A DNA stretch of 20,467 nt from Aigarchaeota archaeon (GTDB lineage Archaea; Thermoproteota; Nitrososphaeria_A; Caldarchaeales; Wolframiiraptoraceae), in assembly GCA_025059415.1 (NCBI GenBank), contig JANXDQ010000017.1, positions 1 to 20,467 on the forward strand, in the 5' to 3' direction. Position 1 is the first letter of the stretch, and each line of letters starts with the position of its first letter. The notes beneath the pieces were generated by a model, which was given only the letters and a program-made list of their open reading frames with translations, made no database searches and was not told the DNA's origin. A program made the position numbers and the translations under genes. Below, in pieces: positions 14,217 through 20,467 of the stretch.

Positions 14217-14227
14217 GTTAAAAATAT
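14217..14227 (+). promoter_or_regulatory. TATA box for small zinc-ribbon gene
   Basis: GTTAAAAATAT is centred about 32 bases before ATG 14254. The gene would have a leader of only a few bases. Confidence 0.55.
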
Positions 14228-14253
14228 CAGGTAGCTGGGCATGTCAAGAATTC

Positions 14254-14433
14254 ATGGATCAGGTATGTCCGAAGTGTGGTAAGCCAATGAAGTCCTTCAA
14301 TAAGAGCCTCTCGGCAAGCGTGGGGCCGTTCACCGTGAAGAAGTTTTTGCCCCCGGAGCTCCAGGAATACAATTCAGTCGAGTTCGCGATCTGCTCGGAA
14401 TGCGGGTACATGGAACTTTATTGGAAGAGGTAA
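14254..14433 (+). CDS. Small zinc-ribbon protein, 59 residues
   Basis: The frame begins ATG and ends TAA. It encodes two CxxC knuckles, C5-P-K-C8 and C47-S-E-C50, separated by about 40 residues. The middle region (KSFNKSLSASVGPFTVKKFL) is basic, and the tail is GYMELYWKR. This is the layout of small archaeal zinc-ribbon proteins, often annotated only as nucleic-acid-binding zinc ribbons. The second knuckle, CSECGYMELY, is characteristic of that type. A good TATA box lies upstream, and the gene is divergent from apgM and converges on thiI. It may act in transcription, translation or RNA processing, but its partner cannot be told from the sequence. Confidence 0.85.
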   Translation: MDQVCPKCGKPMKSFNKSLSASVGPFTVKKFLPPELQEYNSVEFAICSECGYMELYWKR

Positions 14434-14451
14434 ATTGCCTGACCATGACCT

Positions 14452-15090
14452 TTACATCAACTCGACCTTCTCGACGTTTTTCAACGCCTTCTTGACGAGG
14501 TCTTTGACCGGTAGATCCTCCTCAATCTTCTCAACGTCATCGATCCTCGCGGCCGTTATCTGCCTCCTCGGGACGAAGAGCGTGCAGCAGTCCTCCTGCG
14601 GCTTTATGGAGATCTCATATGTCCCTATCCTTTTCGCGATATTCACAATCTCCTCCTTATCGAGTCCTATGAGAGGCCTCAAGATCGGCATCTTCACCGC
14701 CGCCTCTATTACCCCGAGATTTTGAAGGGTCTGAGAAGAGACCTGTCCCAGGCTCTCCCCGGTCACTAGGGCTCCAGCGCCCTCCTTTTCGGCGATCCTC
14801 TCGGCGGCCCTCAACATGATCCTCCTATACAATATTACTAGATATCTCGGATCAACCCTCGTCCTCAAATATGTTTGGACGTCGCCGAATGGTATCAGGT
14901 AAAGCTTGCTGGGAGACTGATGCTTGCTCAAGGCCTTCACGATCTGGATCACCTTATGTATGCTCGCCTTCGAAACCAGTGGAAAGCTGTGGAAATGCGC
15001 GTAGATCACCTCGATGCCGCTCATGATCGCCAAGTACGAGGAGACAGGAGAATCTATTCCGCCTGAGATGAGCGAGACGGCCTTCACCAC
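14452..15090 (-). CDS. ThiI-type sulfurtransferase PP-loop domain without THUMP
   Basis: The PP-loop ATPase domain of ThiI adenylates U8 of tRNA and exchanges oxygen for sulfur (s4U). It may also serve thiamine synthesis. The ATP motif SGGIDSPV is at 9-16. YRRIMLRAAERIAEKEGAGALVTGESLGQVSSQTLQNL (88-125) and EDCCTLFVP (166-174) match ThiI, with C168/C169 the only cysteines. At 212 residues it lacks the N-terminal ferredoxin-like and THUMP tRNA-binding domains of full ThiI. No THUMP gene is in view. GTG 15090 is preceded by GGAG at a five-base spacing and by CCTTTAAATC; the second GTG is possible. The cysteine desulfurase gene ends 46 bases upstream on the same strand, consistent with a sulfur relay. 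Confidence 0.85.
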   Translation of the reverse strand: MVKAVSLISGGIDSPVSSYLAIMSGIEVIYAHFHSFPLVSKASIHKVIQIVKALSKHQSPSKLYLIPFGDVQTYLRTRVDPRYLVILYRRIMLRAAERIAEKEGAGALVTGESLGQVSSQTLQNLGVIEAAVKMPILRPLIGLDKEEIVNIAKRIGTYEISIKPQEDCCTLFVPRRQITAARIDDVEKIEEDLPVKDLVKKALKNVEKVELM

Positions 15091-15110
15091 ATGAGCTCCG
15101 CGTAAACCAT

Positions 15111-15120
15111 GATTTAAAGG
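15111..15120 (-). promoter_or_regulatory. Possible TATA box for thiI-like gene
   Basis: CCTTTAAATC lies about 26 bases before GTG 15090 in the gap after the desulfurase gene. It would allow independent transcription of the sulfurtransferase. Confidence 0.4.
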
Positions 15121-15136
15121 TCAAATAAAAATGACC

Positions 15137-16288
15137 CTAACATCTGGCGTATTTTCGGCGGATCTCGGCCAACACATTGATGACGCATTCGATTTCACTG
15201 GGCTTAGTCCATCTCCCGATGCTCAGCCTAAGCCCGCTCCTCGCCTGCCTCTCGTTCAATCCTATCGCGAGAAGGACGTGGCTTGGCTCGATTTTCCCAC
15301 TTGAGCACGCCGAGCCCGTTGAAGCGGCTATCCCGCGCTCATTAAGCTCGAACATGAGCCTCTCACCGTCGATGAATTCCAGCCAAAAGCTCGCGATCGT
15401 GGGAAGCCTCCTTTCGGGGTGCCCGGTCAGATGTGCCCCCTCGATTTCGGCGACCCCCTCGATGAGCCTTTTACATAGCTTTCTAAGTCGTCCAAGTTCT
15501 TCGTCCATGGAATCCCTGGCGATCTCACATGCCTTCGCGAATCCAACAATCCCGGGGACATTTACGGTGCTCGATCTGAGGCCGTATTCATGGCCTCCGC
15601 CGTGGAGAAGCGGCTCAATCCTGACCCCTTCCCTGATGTATAGTGCCCCAACGCCCTTGGGCCCATAGATCTTATGCGAGCTCATCGTCAACAGATCCAC
15701 ATTCATCTTGTCGACGTCGATTGGCAGTTTTCCGACGCTTTGAGCAGCGTCGACGTGAAAATAGACACCATGTCTCCTGCAGATCTCGCCTATCTCCTCT
15801 ATCGGCTCAATGGTCCCGATTTCATTGTTCGTGTGCATTATTGAGACGAGTATTGTGTCCTTTCTGATCGCCCCCTCAACATCTGAGGGATCTACGAGGC
15901 CATCCTCATTTACCGGTATATATGTCACCTCGAACCCGTTTCTTTCAAGCCATTTGACGGGATCCAAGACGCTTAGATGCTCTATCTTTGAGGTGACTAT
16001 GTGCCTGCCTCTCGCCCTATTTGAAAATGCAATCCCCTTTACCGCTAGGTTATTGCTTTCTGTCGCGCTGCCCGTGAAGATTACCTCTACTGGGCTTGCT
16101 TTAATAAACGATGCCACGACCTCTCTCGCATTCTCAAGTGCTTCCCTCGCCTCCAATCCCCAGACATGAGGGCTCATGGTATTCCCGATTTTCTCGCTGA
16201 AGTATGGGAGCATGGCCTTAATAACCCGGGGATCAACTGGCGTTGTCGAAGCATAATCCATGTAAATCCTCCTTTTCCACAAGAGCAT
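15137..16288 (-). CDS. Cysteine desulfurase (NifS/IscS family)
   Basis: This PLP enzyme takes sulfur from cysteine as an enzyme persulfide for Fe-S clusters or tRNA thiolation. The 383 residues include DYASTTPVDPRV near the N-terminus, H104 in KIEHLSV, FHVDAAQ (D180), and the PLP lysine K206 in SSHKIYGPKG. The persulfide cysteine C328 lies in STGSACSSGK, the short-loop IscS/NifS-like form. ATG 16288 keeps the conserved RIYMDYAST strand. An alternative ATG at 16261 has a strong AAGGAGG six bases upstream but would remove that strand. It lies directly upstream of the ThiI-like gene on the same strand, so delivery of persulfide sulfur to that protein is a natural guess. Confidence 0.93.
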   Translation of the reverse strand: MLLWKRRIYMDYASTTPVDPRVIKAMLPYFSEKIGNTMSPHVWGLEAREALENAREVVASFIKASPVEVIFTGSATESNNLAVKGIAFSNRARGRHIVTSKIEHLSVLDPVKWLERNGFEVTYIPVNEDGLVDPSDVEGAIRKDTILVSIMHTNNEIGTIEPIEEIGEICRRHGVYFHVDAAQSVGKLPIDVDKMNVDLLTMSSHKIYGPKGVGALYIREGVRIEPLLHGGGHEYGLRSSTVNVPGIVGFAKACEIARDSMDEELGRLRKLCKRLIEGVAEIEGAHLTGHPERRLPTIASFWLEFIDGERLMFELNERGIAASTGSACSSGKIEPSHVLLAIGLNERQARSGLRLSIGRWTKPSEIECVINVLAEIRRKYARC

Positions 16289-16423
16289 CTTTATACGAGC
16301 TCCTTCTCCCGAGGATAAAGACTTTCCGGGGAAATATGTAGGAGAAATGTAGTCATGTAAAAGGATGCATCTAATATTTCCATATTCCGACAGTAGATCA
16401 TCATCGTAAGTTCGTGGGCGATC

Positions 16424-16433
16424 CTTATATAAA
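16424..16433 (+). promoter_or_regulatory. TATA box for MFS-like gene
   Basis: CTTATATAAA predicts initiation near 16454, about six bases before TTG 16460. Confidence 0.65.
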
Positions 16434-16459
16434 CCTGTTTATCGTGACCGAGATTTGGA

Positions 16460-17866
16460 TTGGCGCATCTCTTCTCCCGTACCCGTCAAGGATTTCTCAG
16501 GATAATGTTCAACATGAATAGCTCGGGACACGGACCGGAATCGCCCAGGGCCGTATCTTTGAGCTTAAAGCTTTTGCCGGTCCTCGAAATGGCCTTTGCA
16601 GGCATTTACTTGGCCCTGACTAGGAATCTACTCGTAATTTACATGACATCGATAGGATTCGATGTTTCGCAGATGTCCCTCATGATCATCGCGGCGATGG
16701 TCGCCCCATCAATCATCTCCATAATCCTCTATAAACACCCCATTTTTCTCACGAAAAACGTTAAACTGAAGTTAGTGGTCTTCCACGCGCTTGAAAGGGT
16801 CTTCTGGATCCCGATGGCGTTTTTCAGAGACTTAATCACGATTGGCTTCTGTTACACCGTCATCAGCACCTCGTCCACGATAGTCGGATGTTTAACGAAC
16901 CTCCTGATATATTCCTCATTTGACGAAAACGGGGTTAGAGACGTGACCGGGAAAAGAACCGCGGCCTTCAACGTGACAAGCGTGATTGGATCTACAGGTG
17001 CTACCATACTCCTCGCGGCCCTAACAACCGGAGACAAGTTCAACATCATATTCATGTTGGGATCCACCATCGGGTTGCTCTCAACGGTAATGCTTCTCTT
17101 CATCAATATGGAACATCTGGAGGGCGTAAGGATCCCTAATAGGATCAAGAGGCCGGAACAGATGTTCTCGATCTCATCCTTCTTCTTAACGTTCCTCACC
17201 TCTGGAAACCTCTTCGGGATCTTCTGGGCCCCATACCTTATGCGCGTCTTGAATGCTCCGGATTACTTAGCCGCGGCGATGAACCTCGTGAGCACCATTT
17301 CTAGCGTGTTCGGGTCAATTGCTTGGGCCAAGAGATCGCTGAGGACGTTTAGGATCGCCCTAGGGTTGTCGGTAACAAGCCCCCTACTGGCCTCCTTAAT
17401 CCCTATCCCGACTGCTCACATCGGGATCGCGGCTTTTGGCGGTTTTATGGTAACCGGCGCGGGGTTCCTTGGGAACTTCCTCTTCGCGAGGTATCGCGAG
17501 TACTTCGGCGTGGTCCGATCCAGTATAATATTGGTACTCCTAACAAATCTAAGTCAATTATTGGCTACACCCTTTGGGTTCTTATTTGGTCAACAATATG
17601 TGCTATTATTTGTGTCGGTGATCATGCTCAGGGTGACCTCGATGATATTGGCGTTTTTGACCATTCCCGAGGTGGCGATGATTCCGGAGGACTCCGCCAG
17701 AACCTATTCCCAAATCCTCTATACCAGCAGCTTAATGGGATACGGGATCGCCGTTGAGACCGCGAGGGAGACGATACTTCTGAGCTTCAGGTTCCTCGCC
17801 CTAATCTTCGTCTTCATCTTTCTCTACATCATCTACAGGCTTGTGTTCTTTCTGGCTGGAGTTTAA
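16460..17866 (+). CDS. Major-facilitator-like 12-span membrane transporter
   Basis: The 468-residue protein is a polytopic membrane protein with about twelve hydrophobic segments. A central cytoplasmic loop (about 214-232, MEHLEGVRIPNRIKRPEQM) divides two halves, as in MFS transporters. A loop GVRDVTGKRTAAF (157-169) sits where MFS proteins carry basic loop motifs. The substrate cannot be inferred. The predicted mRNA start is just before TTG 16460; ATG 16505 and ATG 16514 are plausible starts that would trim the polar N-terminus. The stop codon is embedded in the promoter of the following membrane-protein gene. Confidence 0.75.
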   Translation: MAHLFSRTRQGFLRIMFNMNSSGHGPESPRAVSLSLKLLPVLEMAFAGIYLALTRNLLVIYMTSIGFDVSQMSLMIIAAMVAPSIISIILYKHPIFLTKNVKLKLVVFHALERVFWIPMAFFRDLITIGFCYTVISTSSTIVGCLTNLLIYSSFDENGVRDVTGKRTAAFNVTSVIGSTGATILLAALTTGDKFNIIFMLGSTIGLLSTVMLLFINMEHLEGVRIPNRIKRPEQMFSISSFFLTFLTSGNLFGIFWAPYLMRVLNAPDYLAAAMNLVSTISSVFGSIAWAKRSLRTFRIALGLSVTSPLLASLIPIPTAHIGIAAFGGFMVTGAGFLGNFLFARYREYFGVVRSSIILVLLTNLSQLLATPFGFLFGQQYVLLFVSVIMLRVTSMILAFLTIPEVAMIPEDSARTYSQILYTSSLMGYGIAVETARETILLSFRFLALIFVFIFLYIIYRLVFFLAGV

Positions 17867-17873
17867 TATAAAT
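17862..17873 (+). promoter_or_regulatory. TATA box overlapping the MFS stop codon
   Basis: TTTAATATAAAT contains the TAA stop of the transporter gene. Transcription is expected near 17895, just before GGAGA (17896-17900) and ATG 17905. Confidence 0.6.
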
Positions 17874-17904
17874 AGCCGCGAGGCTTCTCAGTTCCGGAGA
17901 CCGG

Positions 17905-18543
17905 ATGAGCTCGTCTGAGGGAGATCTCTTGGGACAATTTGCATCCAGTATCGTGATGGAGCTTCTCAATCTCTTACCCAAGCTCGTGGTCGCGGTTATA
18001 GGGCTCATAATCGCATTCCTGGTGCTACGTTTTGGAGGAAAGGGCATCAGAAGGCTACTCGCGATAGCCAATTTGGACGAATTGATCAATAGATACCTTG
18101 CCGTAAAGCTCCCGTTCTCCCTGAACAGCATGTTCTTGGCCATCTTCTACCTCGGCGTAATCCTCGCCCTGATCTATGGATTAATAAACCTCTTCCTCGG
18201 AGGGCCATACATAGAGCTCGCGAACTCGGTCATGCTCTACGGGGCGAGGATCATAAGCATAATCTTCCTAGTGATAATCCTCTTCGTCGCATTCTCGACG
18301 GTGATCGACAAGATCAGCGTCGAGAGCAGGATGAAGGGATACCTATTTTTCATAATTACGCTTCTCCTAACCGCGATGCTGATAGACATCACCGCGCTGA
18401 GCGAGCCGGTAAAACAATCACTCTACACGGGACTAGCCGTTGGGATAGGGGCGTCACTCGCCATCTTCTCAGCCTGGCTCTTCTTCCACGAATACCTAGA
18501 AAGATCCCTATTGGAGAAAACAGGTGATAAAAAGAGGAAGTAG
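17905..18543 (+). CDS. TM_helix-type membrane protein lacking an MscS channel domain
   Basis: The 212-residue protein has five predicted spans (about 24-43, 75-97, 108-131, 145-161 and 173-194) and a basic C-terminus. The first span with LPKLVVAVIGLIIAFLVLRF, followed by GGKGIRRLLAIANLDELI, resembles the 'conserved TM helix' unit (PF05552-like) found in some mechanosensitive-channel relatives. No MscS beta domain follows, so channel activity cannot be assumed. GGAGA lies four bases before ATG 17905. The gene follows the transporter but has its own promoter. Confidence 0.75.
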   Translation: MSSSEGDLLGQFASSIVMELLNLLPKLVVAVIGLIIAFLVLRFGGKGIRRLLAIANLDELINRYLAVKLPFSLNSMFLAIFYLGVILALIYGLINLFLGGPYIELANSVMLYGARIISIIFLVIILFVAFSTVIDKISVESRMKGYLFFIITLLLTAMLIDITALSEPVKQSLYTGLAVGIGASLAIFSAWLFFHEYLERSLLEKTGDKKRK

Positions 18544-18576
18544 CTCACATCCGGATCCTTTTGGATAACTCACCTA

Positions 18577-18581
18577 TTTTT
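18577..18581 (+). terminator. Possible T-run terminator after TM_helix gene
   Basis: A run of five thymines in CTATTTTTATAA lies about 35 bases after the stop, in the convergent gap before the ferredoxin gene. There is no hairpin. Confidence 0.3.
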
Positions 18582-18598
18582 ATAATTCACGCAGGAGT

Positions 18599-18844
18599 TT
18601 ACTCGACTGTTATGGAGGAGGTTGGGCACACTTCGGCGGCGCTCTTAGCGACATCCCTTAGCACTTCAGGTATCTGCCCAATACTCTCGGAACCCGTATC
18701 CACTTTTCTGTAAGGATCTCTTATCCTCGTTTTCCCACTGGCCGGATCATATTCGAAGATATCGGGTGCTATCGACCAGCAGACCCCCGCGGTTATGCAG
18801 GTATTCTTATCCACCTTCACGAGAGGCACAGCCTCGATACTCAT
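18599..18844 (-). CDS. Small [3Fe-4S]-type ferredoxin
   Basis: The 81-residue electron carrier has C16-I-T-A-G-V-C22 and C73-P as its only cysteines. In related [4Fe-4S] ferredoxins this segment reads C-x2-C-x2-C. Here the middle cysteine is alanine, which predicts a [3Fe-4S] cluster. The rest (VDKNTC, WSIAPDIFEYD, AAEVCPTSSITVE) is typical of this family, members of which often serve cytochrome P450s or other oxygenases. ATG 18844 is used. A TATA-like TTATATAT (about 18852-18860) sits only 8-15 bases upstream and would better fit a start at GTG 18829, so the N-terminus may be five residues shorter. It lies downstream of a short-chain dehydrogenase on the same strand. Confidence 0.88.
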   Translation of the reverse strand: MSIEAVPLVKVDKNTCITAGVCWSIAPDIFEYDPASGKTRIRDPYRKVDTGSESIGQIPEVLRDVAKSAAEVCPTSSITVE

Positions 18845-18985
18845 AGAGACATATATAACCTTATCTACACCTCATCGCATCGACTCATTATTCAAAAGTG
18901 AGCGTATGCCCTCTTCATATTCATAATGGTTTACCGGCCATCCTAGTTGAATATGTTTACCATCTTTAGTCGCGCTCATAGGCAG

Positions 18986-19732
18986 TTATTGTAATGTATA
19001 TCCGCCGTCAATCACTATGTTCTGTCCCGTTATGAAGTTTGACTCATCGCTCGCTAGAAAGATCACCAAGTTTGCGACATCCTCTGGTTTGCCCCATCTG
19101 CCGATGGGAATCGCCATTTTGATCTGCTCATACATCTCGTGTCCGAGTATCTCTGTTCCTTCTGTTAGGATGGGGCCGGGCGAGATTGCGTTGACATTTA
19201 TCCGATATTTAGCGACTTCAAGAGCCAAGGACTTCGTAAACCCGACTATCCCGGCCTTGCTCGCCGAGTAATGTGTAAGATTCATAAATCCGACCACCGC
19301 CCCCGCGATGGATGCAATGTTAATTATCTTTCCTCTCTTTTGTTCTATCATCTTGGGCAGTACGGCCTTCGTGAAGTTGAAAACTCCTTTTAGATTTACA
19401 CCTATGACTTTATCCCAGTCCTCCTCATTCATCTCGAGGATTGGCCTAAATGGGTATATCCCGGCATTGTTGACCAAGATATCGACTCCGCCAAACTTAT
19501 CAATAACCTGATCAACCGCATTTTTCACATCATTGTAATTTGATACATCACACTTAATTCCAAGGGTATTTCTTCCATGTTTCTTAATATCCTTAACGAC
19601 TTCAAAGAGCTTATCCACTACATCCACAATCACGACATCTGCACCAGCCCTCGCCAAGCTAAGCCCTACCTCCTTGCCAATGCCCTGCGCAGCACCAGTA
19701 ACGATCGCAACGCGTCCATTCAAATTGATCAA
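18986..19732 (-). CDS. Classical short-chain dehydrogenase/reductase (FabG-like)
   Basis: This NAD(P)-dependent oxidoreductase of 248 residues contains TGAAQGIG (12-19), CDV (61-63), NNAG (88-91), catalytic S141 and Y155-x3-K159. It ends with the family motif ITGQNIVIDGGYT. D37 at the end of strand 2 (VIVDV) suggests NAD over NADP. The start is TTG 19732, with GGGGAG five bases upstream and a TATA-like GTTATATTATAG about 20 bases before the codon. A perfect palindrome overlaps that promoter. The substrate is not evident: 3-oxoacyl, alcohol or sugar are all possible. The ferredoxin gene downstream and a second dehydrogenase upstream suggest a small redox pathway. Confidence 0.92.
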   Translation of the reverse strand: MINLNGRVAIVTGAAQGIGKEVGLSLARAGADVVIVDVVDKLFEVVKDIKKHGRNTLGIKCDVSNYNDVKNAVDQVIDKFGGVDILVNNAGIYPFRPILEMNEEDWDKVIGVNLKGVFNFTKAVLPKMIEQKRGKIINIASIAGAVVGFMNLTHYSASKAGIVGFTKSLALEVAKYRINVNAISPGPILTEGTEILGHEMYEQIKMAIPIGRWGKPEDVANLVIFLASDESNFITGQNIVIDGGYTLQ

Positions 19733-19746
19733 CCCGTCTCCCCACG

Positions 19747-19758
19747 CTATAATATAAC
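19747..19758 (-). promoter_or_regulatory. TATA box for the dehydrogenase gene
   Basis: GTTATATTATAG on the minus strand is centred about 20 bases before TTG 19732 and shares bases with the palindrome at 19752-19768. Confidence 0.5.
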
Positions 19759-19768
19759 ACTGTTATAT
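19752..19768. repeat. Perfect 17-base palindrome, likely operator
   Basis: ATATAACA-C-TGTTATAT has perfect 8-base arms around one base. It overlaps the dehydrogenase TATA box, so a dimeric repressor bound here would block TBP/TFB. The regulator is not in the window. Confidence 0.65.
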
Positions 19769-19786
19769 AAAAACATTACAATCCTA

Positions 19787-19824
19787 TTACTAGTTGTATC
19801 AGACTCTTTAGAATCAGGTAGTAA
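19787..19824. repeat. Spaced inverted repeat TTACTA/TAGTAA
   Basis: TTACTA (19787-19792) and TAGTAA (19819-19824) flank 26 bases upstream of the dehydrogenase promoter. It could be chance; six-base arms in AT-rich DNA are weak evidence. Confidence 0.25.
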
Positions 19825-19917
19825 CATATCATAGCCCACCTGCGTAGTAGTCTTTACCTAAGCTTTAGAGGGCCGTCTTTTCATGGTTTTTGTTAACTGG
19901 TTGATGTCGTTTAGTAT

Positions 19918-20467
19918 TTATGTGATGGATTTTATGAGCCCGCCGTCTACCTGTATGACTGTTCCCGTTATGTAGTTCGCTCTCTCCGATGCGAGGAAGG
20001 CTACGACGTATGCTATCTCCTCGGGCTTGGCGAATCTCTTCAGCGGGATCTCGGCGGCCCATTCCTCTAATATATTTTCAACGGGTTTTCCGGATCTCTC
20101 CGATTCCGCCTTTGCCAGATCCTCGACCCTCTTCGTTAAGGTCCATCCAGGGCAGACGGCGTTCACCAGTATTCCGTATTCCGCGAGCTCGTCGGCGAGG
20201 GTCTTTGTCAACCCCAAGATCCCAGATCTCAGGACATTTGAGAGGGCCATCTTGCGCATGGGCTGCTTCGCGACGAAGGAAGCGATGTTTATGATTCTTC
20301 CCCACCCCCTCTTCTTCATGTGGGGGATCACGGACCTGCAGCAATAGATGACGCTCATCAGCAGCTGGTTCACCGCTTCAATCCACATCTCATCGGATGT
20401 CTCCTCGAAGAGCGCGGAGGGCGGCCCACCAGTGTTATTGACCAATATATCTATCCTGCCGAATTTC
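19918..20467 (-). CDS. Atypical short-chain dehydrogenase, 5' end beyond the window
   Basis: The frame is open to the right edge, where it reads FGRIDILVNNTGGPP, so the cofactor-binding start is missing. The visible part of about 182 residues has the NNTG motif, NIASFVAKQP, VNAVCPGWTLT and the ending ITGTVIQVDGG, all typical of the superfamily. The catalytic Tyr-x3-Lys is replaced. Aligned with the neighbouring dehydrogenase, ALSNVLRSG gives Ser for Tyr and Arg for Lys. A known SDR subgroup carries this LSNxxR form, so it may be an altered or non-classical enzyme. It lies upstream of the classical dehydrogenase on the same strand, but a 185-base gap with a new promoter separates them. Confidence 0.88.
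   Translation of the reverse strand, partial: KFGRIDILVNNTGGPPSALFEETSDEMWIEAVNQLLMSVIYCCRSVIPHMKKRGWGRIINIASFVAKQPMRKMALSNVLRSGILGLTKTLADELAEYGILVNAVCPGWTLTKRVEDLAKAESERSGKPVENILEEWAAEIPLKRFAKPEEIAYVVAFLASERANYITGTVIQVDGGLIKSIT

Noticed and set aside
15177..15668. Long plus-strand frame opposite the cysteine desulfurase
   Set aside because: It is a shadow of the desulfurase coding sequence: low complexity, rich in Ser, Pro and Leu, and without family motifs.
16395..16409. Possible C box of a C/D guide RNA on the minus strand (GATGATGA)
   Set aside because: No D box (CUGA) lies at a suitable distance, and no C'/D' pair is visible.
1..20467. CRISPR array, insertion sequence, prophage or toxin-antitoxin pair
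   Set aside because: I found no regularly spaced direct repeats, transposase or integrase motifs, or small toxin-antitoxin gene pairs on either strand.

Overview
The window comes from an archaeon, most likely a member of the TACK group (Crenarchaeota-like), probably thermophilic. This rests on archaeal-only information-processing genes (exosome Rrp4/Rrp41/Rrp42, ribosomal protein L37Ae, KEOPS Pcc1, prefoldin beta), a tRNA gene carrying two tiny introns with bulge-helix-bulge type junctions, archaeal TATA boxes about 22-30 bases before leaderless starts, and archaeal-type phosphoglycerate mutase. The exact lineage cannot be fixed from this sequence.

Left end (1-1629): the tail of an unrecognised gene, a tRNA-Gln(CUG) gene with two introns, and a DNA methyltransferase with no restriction enzyme in view. 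A stretch of about 400 bases without a convincing gene follows.

Central block (2047-8071), all on the plus strand: rrp4, rrp41, rrp42, rpl37ae, pcc1, pfdB and a DHH phosphoesterase. This is a shortened version of the conserved archaeal exosome/translation gene neighbourhood. It runs by overlapping stops and starts straight into two ECF-transporter ATPases. An AT-richer SAM methyltransferase follows, then a MobB-like protein fused to an Fe-S domain, then the ECF transmembrane subunit EcfT. No substrate-binding S component is in the window.

Right block (10793-18543): small membrane proteins, a LOG-like protein, an OsmC-family protein, a small helical protein, phosphoglycerate mutase, a 59-residue zinc-ribbon protein, a ThiI sulfurtransferase domain without THUMP paired with a cysteine desulfurase, an MFS-like transporter and a TM_helix membrane protein. 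The desulfurase-ThiI pair looks like a sulfur relay for tRNA 4-thiouridine.

Right end (18599-20467), minus strand: a [3Fe-4S]-type ferredoxin, a classical short-chain dehydrogenase and an atypical one cut by the window edge. A perfect 17-base palindrome sits on the promoter of the middle gene, suggesting a regulated redox or catabolic unit.

Most genes belong to known families. I see no clear new defence or mobile system. The less ordinary items are the two-intron tRNA, the MobB/Fe-S/ECF grouping, the THUMP-less ThiI, the palindromic sites at two promoters and the catalytically altered dehydrogenase.
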